From positions 1-64,000 of the forward strand of contig CAZXCU010000013.1 of assembly GCA_964639245.1 (NCBI GenBank): a stretch of 64,000 bases of DNA. The letters are read 5' to 3'. Below, piece by piece: positions 8,720 through 17,102 of this stretch. Under the pieces are notes generated by a model. It worked only from the letters and a program-made list of their open reading frames with translations, was not told the origin of the DNA and ran no database searches. Position 1 is the first letter of the stretch; each line of letters starts with the position of its first letter. This DNA comes from SB15 sp964639245. Its GTDB lineage: Bacteria; Chloroflexota; Anaerolineae; Aggregatilineales; J027. The translations under genes and the position numbers were made by a program.

Positions 8720-9484
8720 ATGGAAGTTTTAGGCATTGATATCGGGGGGTCGGGCGTAAAAGGCGCGATTGTGGATGTGAAAACGGGCGAACTGCTGACA
8801 GATCGATACCGGATTCCCACCCCACAGCCTGCTACGCCGGAAGCGGTATTGCGTACCATTGAAGAAATTGTGACTCATTTTGAGTGGCGTGGTGCGATGG
8901 GGTGCGGGTATCCCGGCGTGGTCAAGGGGGGCAAAACGCGCACCGCCGCCAATGTTCACGAACGGTGGGTTAATTTTCCGATTGAAAAAGAACTGGAACG
9001 GCTGACCGAACAGCGTGTGCGGGTGATTAACGATGCAGACGCGGCAGGTTTGGCAGAAATGCGCTTCGGCGCAGGGCGTAACCGTGACGGCGTGGTGCTG
9101 ATGATTACCTTGGGGACGGGCATCGGGGTTGCCATGTTTAACGATGGGCGGCTTGTCCCGAATCTGGAATTGGGGCATATCGAAATTGAAGGCGAAGATG
9201 CTGAAACCCGTGCCGCTGATTCCGCCCGTGAACGCGAGGATTTAAGCTGGAAAAAATGGGCGAAACGGGTCGATAAATATCTCTCCACACTCGAAAAGCT
9301 CCTCTGGCCTGATTTATTCATCATCGGCGGTGGGGTCAGCAAAGAATGGGATAAATTCTCGCCCTTTCTGGAACGGGTGCATGTGGAAATTCTTCCTGCC
9401 GAAATGCGAAATCAGGCGGGTATCGTAGGCGCAGCGTTAGCAGGCATTTATGAAGGTGACATCCGTACTATCGCGGTGGACTAA
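8720..9484 (+). CDS. ppgK: polyphosphate glucokinase (ROK family)
   Basis: A 254-residue ROK-fold kinase of the length usual for polyphosphate glucokinases. An N-terminal phosphate-binding loop (GIDIGGSGVKGAIVD), the conserved INDADAAGLAEM segment, a second loop LTLGTGIG and LELGHIEIEG are visible. The enzyme transfers phosphate from polyphosphate (often also ATP) to glucose, making glucose 6-phosphate in the cytoplasm. It starts five bases after the second dynamin gene and is part of the same run. The choice of polyphosphate over ATP as donor is inferred from overall resemblance. Confidence 0.85.
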   Translation: MEVLGIDIGGSGVKGAIVDVKTGELLTDRYRIPTPQPATPEAVLRTIEEIVTHFEWRGAMGCGYPGVVKGGKTRTAANVHERWVNFPIEKELERLTEQRVRVINDADAAGLAEMRFGAGRNRDGVVLMITLGTGIGVAMFNDGRLVPNLELGHIEIEGEDAETRAADSAREREDLSWKKWAKRVDKYLSTLEKLLWPDLFIIGGGVSKEWDKFSPFLERVHVEILPAEMRNQAGIVGAALAGIYEGDIRTIAVD

Positions 9485-10679
9485 CCGCCCCGCCCTGTTT
9501 ATTTTTTTCTTGGCGGTGGTTGTCCATTTGGGCATTGCCGGGGAAGGTTTCTGGCGGGAGGACTACCTGCCGGACACCTACGATGAAGCCCGTTATGTTT
9601 TTTATGGCGAAGAAATTCGCGCCGGACGGGGGATGCACGCGCCCGGTTACGATGATAAACCCACCGCCTATGTTATGCCGCTTTTTCCCTTGATGATTGC
9701 AGCTGTCGGGCCAGATTCGCTCATCAAAATTCGCTTGGCTCAATTGGGACTAAGCGCTTCTGTTGCTGTAATGACATTCTGGATTGCCCGCCATCTGTAC
9801 GGGGAAAAAGTTGGCTGGATTGCAGCGATTCTTTTGCTGGCGAATCTGGGATGGATTCGCCAACCCGGATTCATTTTGACCGAACCGCTTTTCATCGTCC
9901 TGATGACAGCCGCCACCGGCATGATTTTGTACAAACCGGAAAGCTGGCGCTGGTTGGCGGGTGCGGGCGTGATGCTGGGGTTGGCATGGCTGACACGCGG
10001 GGCGGCTTTTGGCGCACTGGTTTTTATTTTTCTCTATTTGTGGTGGCGGGCGGGATTCATCAAAACGTTTATGACGGGTACGGTGATGCTGCTGGTCATT
10101 TCGCCCTGGGTTATCCGCAATTATTGGGCGTTTGATTCCTTTGTACCTGTTTCGACTCAATCCGGCAACGTTCTCGCCGGCGCATACAATGATGAAGTGT
10201 ACAAAAATCCGTGGGGTGATGGCTGGGTCAACCCCGATGATTTTTATAAAAACGAACCTTTTTTTAACGACGAAATCAAGTACAACCAATTTTTAGCCAA
10301 ACGGGGACGCGAATGGATTCAAGCGAATCCTGACAAACTCCCCAAATTGATGGCTGCCCACTTTTTAGGCTTCGTTCGCCCATGGTTCAAAATGACCCGC
10401 AATCCGATTGAGTTTAGTTATGAACTCATGACATGGGGCGTGGGCGTGCTGCTGCTGCTTTACAGTATCGGGTACACGCTCAAGACCCGTCAGCAGGCCA
10501 TGATTTTGATGTGGCTGATTGTTCTTGGCGGATTTTTAACCCATATGTTGTTTTTCGGGATCCCGCGTTACCGCCTGCCCTATGCCCCGCTTTTTGCCAT
10601 TCTACAGGCGGTGGTTCTCATGGAGGTGTATATGCGCTATCTTGCGCCCCGCTTGACCAAACCCCTTCCTGTCCAGTAG
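9450..10679 (+). CDS. GT39/ArnT-like polytopic glycosyltransferase
   Basis: A 409-residue membrane protein with about ten hydrophobic segments. The first extracytoplasmic loop carries DEARYVFYGEEIRAGRG, which matches the acidic catalytic loop of the GT-C mannosyl/arabinosyl-transferase superfamily (PMT/ArnT type). Members move a sugar from a polyprenyl-phosphate donor to a lipid or protein outside the membrane. The acceptor is unknown. The ATG lies 35 bases inside ppgK; a nearby GTG at 9456 is an alternative, and neither has a strong Shine-Dalgarno sequence. Confidence 0.75.
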   Translation: MKVTSVLSRWTNRPALFIFFLAVVVHLGIAGEGFWREDYLPDTYDEARYVFYGEEIRAGRGMHAPGYDDKPTAYVMPLFPLMIAAVGPDSLIKIRLAQLGLSASVAVMTFWIARHLYGEKVGWIAAILLLANLGWIRQPGFILTEPLFIVLMTAATGMILYKPESWRWLAGAGVMLGLAWLTRGAAFGALVFIFLYLWWRAGFIKTFMTGTVMLLVISPWVIRNYWAFDSFVPVSTQSGNVLAGAYNDEVYKNPWGDGWVNPDDFYKNEPFFNDEIKYNQFLAKRGREWIQANPDKLPKLMAAHFLGFVRPWFKMTRNPIEFSYELMTWGVGVLLLLYSIGYTLKTRQQAMILMWLIVLGGFLTHMLFFGIPRYRLPYAPLFAILQAVVLMEVYMRYLAPRLTKPLPVQ

Positions 10680-10692
10680 AAAGTTTTGCGCT

Positions 10693-12027
10693 ATGTTCGC
10701 AGACATGCTGTCTTATATCCTTCAAGAACGGCTGAATTTGCACAGTCTGATGGTGGTGCGACACAGCAAAACCCTGTTTGAAGCCTATTTTTATCCCTAT
10801 ACCTCCCAATCGGTACACGATATTCGTTCCTCAGCCAAAAGTGTCGTTGCGCTGCTGGTGGGGATAGCGATTGAACAGGGGTACATTCAAAGTGTTCACC
10901 AGCCCGTTCTGGAATTTTTCCCCGAACGGAGCTTCAAAAATGTGGATTCGCGCAAGCAGGCCATGACCGTGGAACATCTGCTGCATATGACATCTGGCTT
11001 GGAATGGTCGGATGCAGATGTTCACGCCATGATGAACAGCAGCGATTGGTTGCAATTTGTTCTGGATGGCACCATGACTTCGCAACCGGGGACAGCATTT
11101 GTTTATAGCACCCCGAATACGTATCTTCTGTCCGCGATTTTGCACAAGGTGACGGGCATGAGCGCGTTAGCATTTGCCCGCCGCCATTTGTTTGACCCGC
11201 TTACTCTCGGAGAGGTGCGCTGGCAAACCGACCCGCAGGGTGTCAATATGGGCGGCATGGGGATGTGGATGACCACCCGTGATATGGCGCTTATCGGGCA
11301 GTGGTGCTTACAAAAAGGCATCTGGGACAACCGTCATCTGGTGTCCGGCGCATGGATTCAAGCATGTACAACCTCTCACGATGGGGAATATGGCTATTTG
11401 TGGTGGGTTGATGAGCATTTTTATTATGCGTCAGGGTATGGTGGGCAGATGATTTTCGTTCTCCCTGAATCGGATTCAGTGGTGGTGATCACTGCCGGAT
11501 TAGCCGATGCGCCTACTGTCACTAAAAATCTGGTCAAGAATTTTATTATCCCTGCCTTTCAATCTGTAGATACGCCGGAATCTGCCAATTTGCTTTCAAC
11601 CTATCTCCATCAAATCGCCCACCCGCAACCCAAGCCGATTCCGCCTTGTCCTGCTATCGCCGGACAAATCAGCGGCAAAAATTTCCGCCTCCAAGCCAAT
11701 CCGTTGCAATGGACAGATTTTCAATTTGATTTTCAAGCGGATTCTGCCACCCTCACCCTTGTCATGAATGGCGATAAAGTCACTTTACCCATTGGCTTGG
11801 ATGGTATGGTGCGGGTGCAACCTGTTAAAAAATTGGGCTTCCTCTCCGACCATGACCCGCTTGGCCTGACAGGACATTGGGACAGTGAAACCACCTTCTT
11901 TCTGCATCTGGAAATTCTCAACAATCCCGAAAACTGGCACATACACTTTGATTTTGAACGGAATCAACTCGAAATGACGGATAAAATCCAAAATCAGACG
12001 GACAAACTCACATGGTCATCATTGTAG
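10693..12027 (+). CDS. class C beta-lactamase-related serine hydrolase
   Basis: A 444-residue member of the beta-lactamase/penicillin-binding family PF00144. The nucleophile motif SSAK (residues 46-49) and a Tyr-Ser-Thr motif in FVYSTPNTY (about 137) in place of the usual Tyr-x-Asn are present. No signal peptide is evident, so a cytoplasmic esterase or peptidase role is more likely than beta-lactam resistance. The last ~110 residues form a beta-rich C-terminal domain, as in several members. It follows the GT39-like gene by 13 bases and its end overlaps the next gene. Confidence 0.82.
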   Translation: MFADMLSYILQERLNLHSLMVVRHSKTLFEAYFYPYTSQSVHDIRSSAKSVVALLVGIAIEQGYIQSVHQPVLEFFPERSFKNVDSRKQAMTVEHLLHMTSGLEWSDADVHAMMNSSDWLQFVLDGTMTSQPGTAFVYSTPNTYLLSAILHKVTGMSALAFARRHLFDPLTLGEVRWQTDPQGVNMGGMGMWMTTRDMALIGQWCLQKGIWDNRHLVSGAWIQACTTSHDGEYGYLWWVDEHFYYASGYGGQMIFVLPESDSVVVITAGLADAPTVTKNLVKNFIIPAFQSVDTPESANLLSTYLHQIAHPQPKPIPPCPAIAGQISGKNFRLQANPLQWTDFQFDFQADSATLTLVMNGDKVTLPIGLDGMVRVQPVKKLGFLSDHDPLGLTGHWDSETTFFLHLEILNNPENWHIHFDFERNQLEMTDKIQNQTDKLTWSSL

Positions 12028-12938
12028 GCTGCGGCGTTATCGGGTTAAGCTGCGGCATTTTGCTCCAAGAAGCCGGACAAACGGTTAAAATTCTGGCGCG
12101 GGAACTGCCCCCATTCACCACCTCGAATATTGCGGCGGCGGTGTGGTATCCCTACAAAGCCTATCCCATTGAAAAGGTGCTAGCATGGAGTCAAACCTCC
12201 TATGAACGCTTTTGCGGGTTGATGACTGTGCCAGCATCGGGGGTGAGCATGGTCACGCTGCTTGAAGTGTATCGCCATGCCCCGCCGGACATCTGGTGGA
12301 AAGAGGCCGTGCAAAATTTCCGTCCGATGACTGCCGATGAACTTCCCAAAGGGTATGAATCCGGCTTTTCATTTGATGTCCCCCTGATTGAAACACCCCT
12401 CTATATGAACTATCTGGTGCAGCGCTTCCTTGCGGCGGGGGGTGAAATCCAGCAGCAGGACATTGAACATTTAAATCAACTGGACGCATCTCTCATCTTC
12501 AACTGTGCGGGGTTAGGAGCGCGGGAACTGGTCAAGGATAGCGCGGTGTACCCCATTCGCGGGCAGATTTTGCGAACCAGTTTACCCACCGAACACCATG
12601 CGTGGATGGAAGAAAGCGATGTGGAAAGACCGATTTATATTTTCCCGCGCAGCCAAGATTGTGTGATTGGCGGAACGGTACAGGAAAATGATTGGTCGCT
12701 GGAGGTTGACCCGGCCATTAGCCAAACCATGCTGACCAAAGCCCAAACCCTTGTGCCAAGCCTGCACAATGTCCAAATTTTAGGACAGTTGGTGGGCTTG
12801 CGTCCGGGTAGAGCCAGCGTTCGCCTTGAACAGGAAACTCTGCCGACAGGTCAAATCGTCATTCATAATTATGGGCATGGTGGCGCTGGTTTTACCCTCG
12901 CGTGGGGTTGTGCTGAGGAAGCGCTTCGGCTCATTTAG
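12012..12938 (+). CDS. D-amino-acid oxidase-like FAD-dependent oxidoreductase
   Basis: A 308-residue flavoprotein of the DAO family. It opens with the dinucleotide-binding motif VGCGVIGLSCG (GxGxxG) and continues with TSNIAAAVWYPYKAYP. The C-terminal signature GLRPGRASVRLE followed by NYGHGGAGFTLAWG closely matches eukaryotic-type D-amino-acid oxidases, including the substrate-carboxylate Arg. These enzymes deaminate D-amino acids to 2-oxo acids and produce hydrogen peroxide. The ATG overlaps the end of the serine hydrolase by 16 bases. A link to D-amino acids released from peptidoglycan is only a guess. Confidence 0.85.
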   Translation: MVIIVGCGVIGLSCGILLQEAGQTVKILARELPPFTTSNIAAAVWYPYKAYPIEKVLAWSQTSYERFCGLMTVPASGVSMVTLLEVYRHAPPDIWWKEAVQNFRPMTADELPKGYESGFSFDVPLIETPLYMNYLVQRFLAAGGEIQQQDIEHLNQLDASLIFNCAGLGARELVKDSAVYPIRGQILRTSLPTEHHAWMEESDVERPIYIFPRSQDCVIGGTVQENDWSLEVDPAISQTMLTKAQTLVPSLHNVQILGQLVGLRPGRASVRLEQETLPTGQIVIHNYGHGGAGFTLAWGCAEEALRLI

Positions 12939-12961
12939 AGACCCTCTGAACCTTATCTCGC

Positions 12962-12983
12962 AAGGGCGGGAAGCGGCCCCTAC
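12962..12983. repeat. GC-rich extragenic repeat, copy 1 (short form)
   Basis: Between two convergent genes. AAGGGCGGGAAGCGG runs directly into CCCCTAC. The same start (AAGGGCGGGAA) and the same end (CCCCTAC) recur in the larger hairpin at 40552-40603. Just beyond it, AAAATT TCG AATTTT forms a small AT hairpin. Confidence 0.4.
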
Positions 12984-13024
12984 AGGCAAAAATTTCGAAT
13001 TTTCAGACTGCCTCTTAACGAAAT

Positions 13025-14356
13025 TTATGGCTGCCATGCAAAGCGGTACTGCACCAGCGAACTTTGAATATCAAGGTCTGCCAGGTTCGCCAGTACCCTT
13101 TTTTCACCCTGCAAATTGTACACCACCAGCGCTTGTCCTTCCTGAAACACCACCTGTTCACCCGAAAACCCAAGCGGCGCAAATTCAAATCCGGCATAAC
13201 TATCGGTCAAAGTGGCAATCTGGGATAAATCAGTCGGCAGAAGGTACAACGAAAACAACATATCCTGCGGCAAACGCTCCCATGATTCAGGATTAAGTGT
13301 ACCTGTGAGCGCGAGATGTGTTCCCAAAACCGCACAGCGCGTATGTGTCCATGTTCCGCCAAGAGTCAGGCTGACCTGCTGGGGAAGATTATTCCGCCCG
13401 ATTTTGTAACACTGCATGACGCTGTTTCCGTTTGCATCGGTGGTAATGCCGTTAAAAAAAATAGATTTGTCCGATGCCAAGCCAAAATTTTCCACAAAAA
13501 TTTCTTCGGGAATCTCGATGGTACGACTCACCTGTCCGGTGGTGGGATTGATGTGACGAAAAATGAACCCGTCAAAATCCACCAACGCGCTGCCATCGCT
13601 GAACATTTGAATGGTGAACGGGTCAATCCCCTCCAGAACAGAAACTGGCTGTAACACCGAATAACGGGCATCTGTCCAGAGATACTGGCTGTCATTGATT
13701 GCCCATCCTGTGCGTAAAAGCGGCGGCAGGGTGGGAATAGACTCACCCGGATTTTGAATCTGTACGGTGGCTCTATCGGCGGTATTGATGATTTTGAGGG
13801 CGTTGTCGGCGGTGTTGTAGGTCAAATAATAGGCATCGCGTGACCAATCCAGCAGGGGATTTTCAGCAAATTTTTCTTCTGCCAGAATCACAATATTATC
13901 AGTATCAGCATTGACAACAAACAGGCCATCGCGGGTGTTTTCGCTGGCAGTAGCCACCGCTACAATATTAAAAATGGGATTCCATGCGGCAGCAACGGCG
14001 GTTTGCTCTCCTTCGGTCAAAAAGGGGGTACGCGCATTGGTTCCGCTGGCATTGGCGAGCCAGAGTTCATAGTGGATACCTTGCCGTGCGGGCGCGAGAT
14101 AGGCAAAACTGCTGCCATCCGGCGACCAGCCAAACCACAAGGCCGCAATACTTTCATTTTCCACCAGCAGTTCGGAAAGCGTGCCATTTGCGGCATTGGC
14201 TAAAAAAAGACGCTGTGGGCGACTGCTTGCGCCCGGTTCAAGCGTGCTTACGAGCAAATAGCCCGCAAAATTTTGGGCCTCCGTTTTTTCATAGGCGGTC
14301 GTTACACCCGTAAAAATAAAGAGGATTAAAATAGGGATAAGAAAGTAGGATTTCAT
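13025..14356 (-). CDS. secreted beta-propeller-like (TolB/WD40-type) protein
   Basis: A 443-residue protein with an N-terminal signal peptide or anchor (MKSYFLIPILILFIFTGVTTA). Blades of a TolB-like propeller are suggested by repeated W-S-x-D-like segments: FGWSPDGSSFAYLAP, LDWSRDAYYLTYN and similar. No catalytic motif is visible. It is probably exported and binds a ligand or partner at the cell surface. It is transcribed divergently from the LysM gene, with which it shares a short regulatory region containing an inverted repeat. Confidence 0.65.
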   Translation of the reverse strand: MKSYFLIPILILFIFTGVTTAYEKTEAQNFAGYLLVSTLEPGASSRPQRLFLANAANGTLSELLVENESIAALWFGWSPDGSSFAYLAPARQGIHYELWLANASGTNARTPFLTEGEQTAVAAAWNPIFNIVAVATASENTRDGLFVVNADTDNIVILAEEKFAENPLLDWSRDAYYLTYNTADNALKIINTADRATVQIQNPGESIPTLPPLLRTGWAINDSQYLWTDARYSVLQPVSVLEGIDPFTIQMFSDGSALVDFDGFIFRHINPTTGQVSRTIEIPEEIFVENFGLASDKSIFFNGITTDANGNSVMQCYKIGRNNLPQQVSLTLGGTWTHTRCAVLGTHLALTGTLNPESWERLPQDMLFSLYLLPTDLSQIATLTDSYAGFEFAPLGFSGEQVVFQEGQALVVYNLQGEKRVLANLADLDIQSSLVQYRFAWQP

Positions 14357-14367
14357 GACACCAAAGT

Positions 14368-14396
14368 TTGTCCTACGCTAATGCCTAGCGTATATT
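14368..14396 (+). promoter_or_regulatory. promoter with an inverted repeat filling the spacer
   Basis: A -35 TTGTCC (14368-14373) and a -10 TATATT (14391-14396) are 17 bases apart. The spacer holds a perfect 7-base inverted repeat, TACGCTA-ATGCC-TAGCGTA (14374-14392). This geometry suits a dimeric regulator acting on the LysM gene and perhaps on the divergent propeller gene. Confidence 0.6.
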
Positions 14397-14425
14397 ATAT
14401 GAGTAAAACTCGCGGAGATAAAAAT

Positions 14426-15409
14426 ATGAAATTAGCGCGGTATTTAAGCCTTCTTTTAGCGGCGCTTTTACTTGTAACGTTTAGCCCACAGGCTGCCTCC
14501 GCCCAAACCAACTGCCGCACCTTCCATACGGTGCTGCGTGGGGAGGGATTGTATCAGATTGGGCTGTTATATAACTTGACATGGGATCAAATTGCAACTG
14601 CAAATAATCTGGCTAACCCGAATTATGTGCAAGCCGGAACGGTCTTGTGTATTCCGCAAAGTACCTTCGGGACAGGCGGCCCGGTGAATAATAACACGAG
14701 TGGCTGTCGGACATTTCATACGGTTGCACGTGGCGAAGAACTGCGAAATATTGCTCAATTTTATGGCACCACATGGAATATTCTAGCCGCAGCGAATAGC
14801 CTCGCTGACCCGAATTACATCCAAGCCGGACAGGTGTTGTGTATCCCACGCACTTCTGCAACCGGCGGCCCTACCGGAACGACCCCCTCTACTGGACAAG
14901 TCACCGGGGCGCAGTGTCGGGTGCGGCATACCGTCGTCGCGGGGGAAAATTTATTCCGTGTGGGGCTGCTGTATGGGCTGACATGGGATCAACTGCTGTC
15001 TGCCAATAACATCACCAATCCGAATGCGCTGGTTGCTGGCACCGTCATTTGTATTCCGGCCAATCCGCCCGCCCCACAATTCGGCACAGGCGGCCCGATT
15101 GTGACCAATCCGACCACACCGGGAACGGTTGGCTCACCGTTTGTACGGACTGTTACGGCGACCTTTAACCGCCAGAACAATCAATTAGTGGTGAGCAGTA
15201 CGGGTTTTCCGGCGAATACCCGCTTTGATGTGTACGTTGCGGCAACTGCTACCGATTTTAGTCGGGGTATTTTGTTTAGCGGCAGCGTGGATGCCAACGG
15301 AAATTTGAGCGCGACCTTTACCGCTTCTAACCTCACTACCGATGCAACCCAGTATGTAACCGTGGTAGGTTCACAGGGATACTGGGGGCGGGCAACCTTC
15401 GCACGGTAA
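14426..15409 (+). CDS. secreted protein with three LysM domains
   Basis: A 327-residue exported protein. The signal peptide MKLARYLSLLLAALLLVTFS ends near a probable cleavage after AASA. Three LysM repeats follow, each starting CRTFHTV or CRVRHTV and ending near VLCIPQ or VICIPA, separated by Gly/Thr/Pro linkers. Paired cysteines at both ends of every repeat suggest one disulfide per domain. The C-terminal ~95 residues are a beta-rich domain without a known catalytic motif. LysM domains bind peptidoglycan or chitin-like glycans. Start chosen at ATG 14426 because GCGGAG lies upstream and the signal peptide begins there. Confidence 0.88.
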   Translation: MKLARYLSLLLAALLLVTFSPQAASAQTNCRTFHTVLRGEGLYQIGLLYNLTWDQIATANNLANPNYVQAGTVLCIPQSTFGTGGPVNNNTSGCRTFHTVARGEELRNIAQFYGTTWNILAAANSLADPNYIQAGQVLCIPRTSATGGPTGTTPSTGQVTGAQCRVRHTVVAGENLFRVGLLYGLTWDQLLSANNITNPNALVAGTVICIPANPPAPQFGTGGPIVTNPTTPGTVGSPFVRTVTATFNRQNNQLVVSSTGFPANTRFDVYVAATATDFSRGILFSGSVDANGNLSATFTASNLTTDATQYVTVVGSQGYWGRATFAR

Positions 15410-15434
15410 AATCCGCTGTCATCCGGTTTTTGAC

Positions 15435-15466
15435 ACCCCTCTTCTCACAAGGAGAGGGGGTTTTAT
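15435..15466 (+). terminator. intrinsic terminator of the LysM gene
   Basis: A GC-rich hairpin (ACCCCTCTTCTC...GAGAGGGGG) is followed by TTTTATT. It sits between convergent genes, with the T-tract oriented for plus-strand transcription. Confidence 0.75.
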
Positions 15467-15469
15467 TCT

Positions 15470-16042
15470 CTACGGGTAGGTAAATGTATTGGCATCATCC
15501 AACGCCAGCCATGCCTCTAACGTCCATGCTGTCGTATCTTTGGGAGAAAGAATCGGGGTGGTGGTCGGCCATTCAATCCCGATATGCGGGTCATTCCACA
15601 AAATCCCGCCTTCACCTTTGGGATTGTAATGGGCAGTACATTTGTATTGCAATTCCGCCACGTCGGAGGTCACGCAAAAACCGCGTGCAAAACCGGGCGG
15701 GGCAAAGACCTGCCGTTTATTTTCTGCCGAAACTTCCAACCCAAACCATTCGCCTAAAGTCGGTGAATTTTTACGAATATCCACTGCCACCAGAAACACA
15801 CTCCCCACGGTTACCCGCATGAGTTTGGCAAGCGGCGCATCCCATTGAAAATGCAGCCCACGCAGGACTCCCTGTGTGGAACGCGAATGATTGTCCTGCA
15901 CAAACACATCGGGAATCCCCAAGGTGGTAAATTGGTCGTGGCGATAGGTTTCCATGAAAAAGCCACGCTCATCGGGAAACACTCTGGGAACAATCACTTT
16001 GAGCGCTCCCGCAAAATGTTGGCTTTCAATTTCAAAAGGCAA
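15470..16042 (-). CDS. rfbC: dTDP-4-dehydrorhamnose 3,5-epimerase
   Basis: A 190-residue cupin-fold epimerase, full length for RmlC. Typical segments are DERGFFMETYRHDQF, FVQDNHSRSTQGVLRGLHFQ (containing the catalytic His) and FAPPGFARGFCVTSD. In most RmlC proteins the last motif reads GFAHGF; here Arg replaces that His. It makes dTDP-4-dehydro-L-rhamnose for surface polysaccharide. It is the last gene of the minus-strand glycan cluster, 43 bases after the third glycosyltransferase. RfbA, RfbB and RfbD are not in the window. Confidence 0.9.
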   Translation of the reverse strand: MPFEIESQHFAGALKVIVPRVFPDERGFFMETYRHDQFTTLGIPDVFVQDNHSRSTQGVLRGLHFQWDAPLAKLMRVTVGSVFLVAVDIRKNSPTLGEWFGLEVSAENKRQVFAPPGFARGFCVTSDVAELQYKCTAHYNPKGEGGILWNDPHIGIEWPTTTPILSPKDTTAWTLEAWLALDDANTFTYP

Positions 16043-16085
16043 AGTTCATTCTCCGTCCAACTAGGCAGGTTAAAAGGGTGTTTTT

Positions 16086-17102
16086 TTAGTCCCCACCCCG
16101 ACACGTTTTTTTGATAACTTCCGCCAGTTTTGCAGCCACCACAGGCGTACTATAACACTGTTCAACGGTTTGGCGGGCGCGGTTGCCCATTGCCAAACGC
16201 AAAGGAACATCCTCTCGTAGACGGGTTAAAGCATCTCCCCATGCTGCGTCGGTATAACAAACGATACCGCCGTCATTGTGACGTACCGCCGTGACATAGG
16301 ATGGCTGCGGGCTGACCACGGCTGGCAAATTACGCGCCATACCCAGCGAAATTTTATACTCTGTGTGTCCGAGATTGTAGCCATTGTTTAAAAATCGCGG
16401 GGAAATAATAGCATCTGCTCGCCCTAACAGCCACGCATATTTCACATCAGAATAACGAAACCAGCGCACCGCCATGATTTTTTCGAGACTGTCCATCACA
16501 GTAGGACGGGCATCACTGACCAGCCACAATTCTAAATGGGGAACATGGTTGAAAACATCGGTCAGTAAATTGAGTTCATCCGATTTCCATGAAATCCCAC
16601 TCCAGATGAGGCGGAGTTTGTCAGTTTGCGTGGCATGACGGGCAGGGCGGAACAAAAACGGCAGTACATTGTCCGGTATCCATGTGACCGATGGCGTAAA
16701 ATCCATGATGACATCGCGCAAATATTCCGAATCGGCGATTACATGGTCAGCCAAGCGGGTCATCTGGACAGCAAGGCGCTGTTCTTGCGGCGAAGGTTGG
16801 GTTTTGGGGTCAAGATAATTGCCCCAGATGTAATAATAATTGACATTAGAATCGAAAATAATTTTTGTGCCGCGCTGCTGAATCCGCCGTGCTTCGGCAA
16901 AAATTTCTTCCCGCGCACTTTTGATGATGATGACAGCATCATATTTTTGGGCGGGGTTATAAAATTCATTCTGGAAACCCTGACGATTGAGCCACAAAAC
17001 AAGATTGCGGTAACGCATGGTCAGCATTGCGCCGGAACGCAGCCACACGGCACGGCGTGAAGGACGTTTGGGATATTCTGAAGTAATCCAGCCGATTCTC
17101 AT
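16086..17102 (-). CDS. glycosyltransferase (GT4-like), third of cluster
   Basis: A 338-residue protein. The N-terminus MRIGWITSEYPKRPSRR and the segment LRLIWSGISWKSDELNLL, followed by a region on distorted glycosyl lookup (SPRFLNNGYNLGHTEYKISLGMA), fit a GT-B glycosyltransferase. The usual EPxxxExxG-type donor-binding motif is modified, so the sugar donor is unclear. It starts within the last four bases of the upstream glycosyltransferase gene, so translation is probably coupled. Confidence 0.72.
   Translation of the reverse strand: MRIGWITSEYPKRPSRRAVWLRSGAMLTMRYRNLVLWLNRQGFQNEFYNPAQKYDAVIIIKSAREEIFAEARRIQQRGTKIIFDSNVNYYYIWGNYLDPKTQPSPQEQRLAVQMTRLADHVIADSEYLRDVIMDFTPSVTWIPDNVLPFLFRPARHATQTDKLRLIWSGISWKSDELNLLTDVFNHVPHLELWLVSDARPTVMDSLEKIMAVRWFRYSDVKYAWLLGRADAIISPRFLNNGYNLGHTEYKISLGMARNLPAVVSPQPSYVTAVRHNDGGIVCYTDAAWGDALTRLREDVPLRLAMGNRARQTVEQCYSTPVVAAKLAEVIKKTCRGGD

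Noticed and set aside
10693..12027. True class C beta-lactamase for antibiotic resistance
   Set aside because: No signal peptide and an altered Tyr-x-Asn motif; the family mostly holds esterases and peptidases.
12826..13296. Plus-strand frame across the gap after the DAO-like gene
   Set aside because: It overlaps the ends of two well-supported genes and contains the GC-rich repeat; translation looks unstructured.
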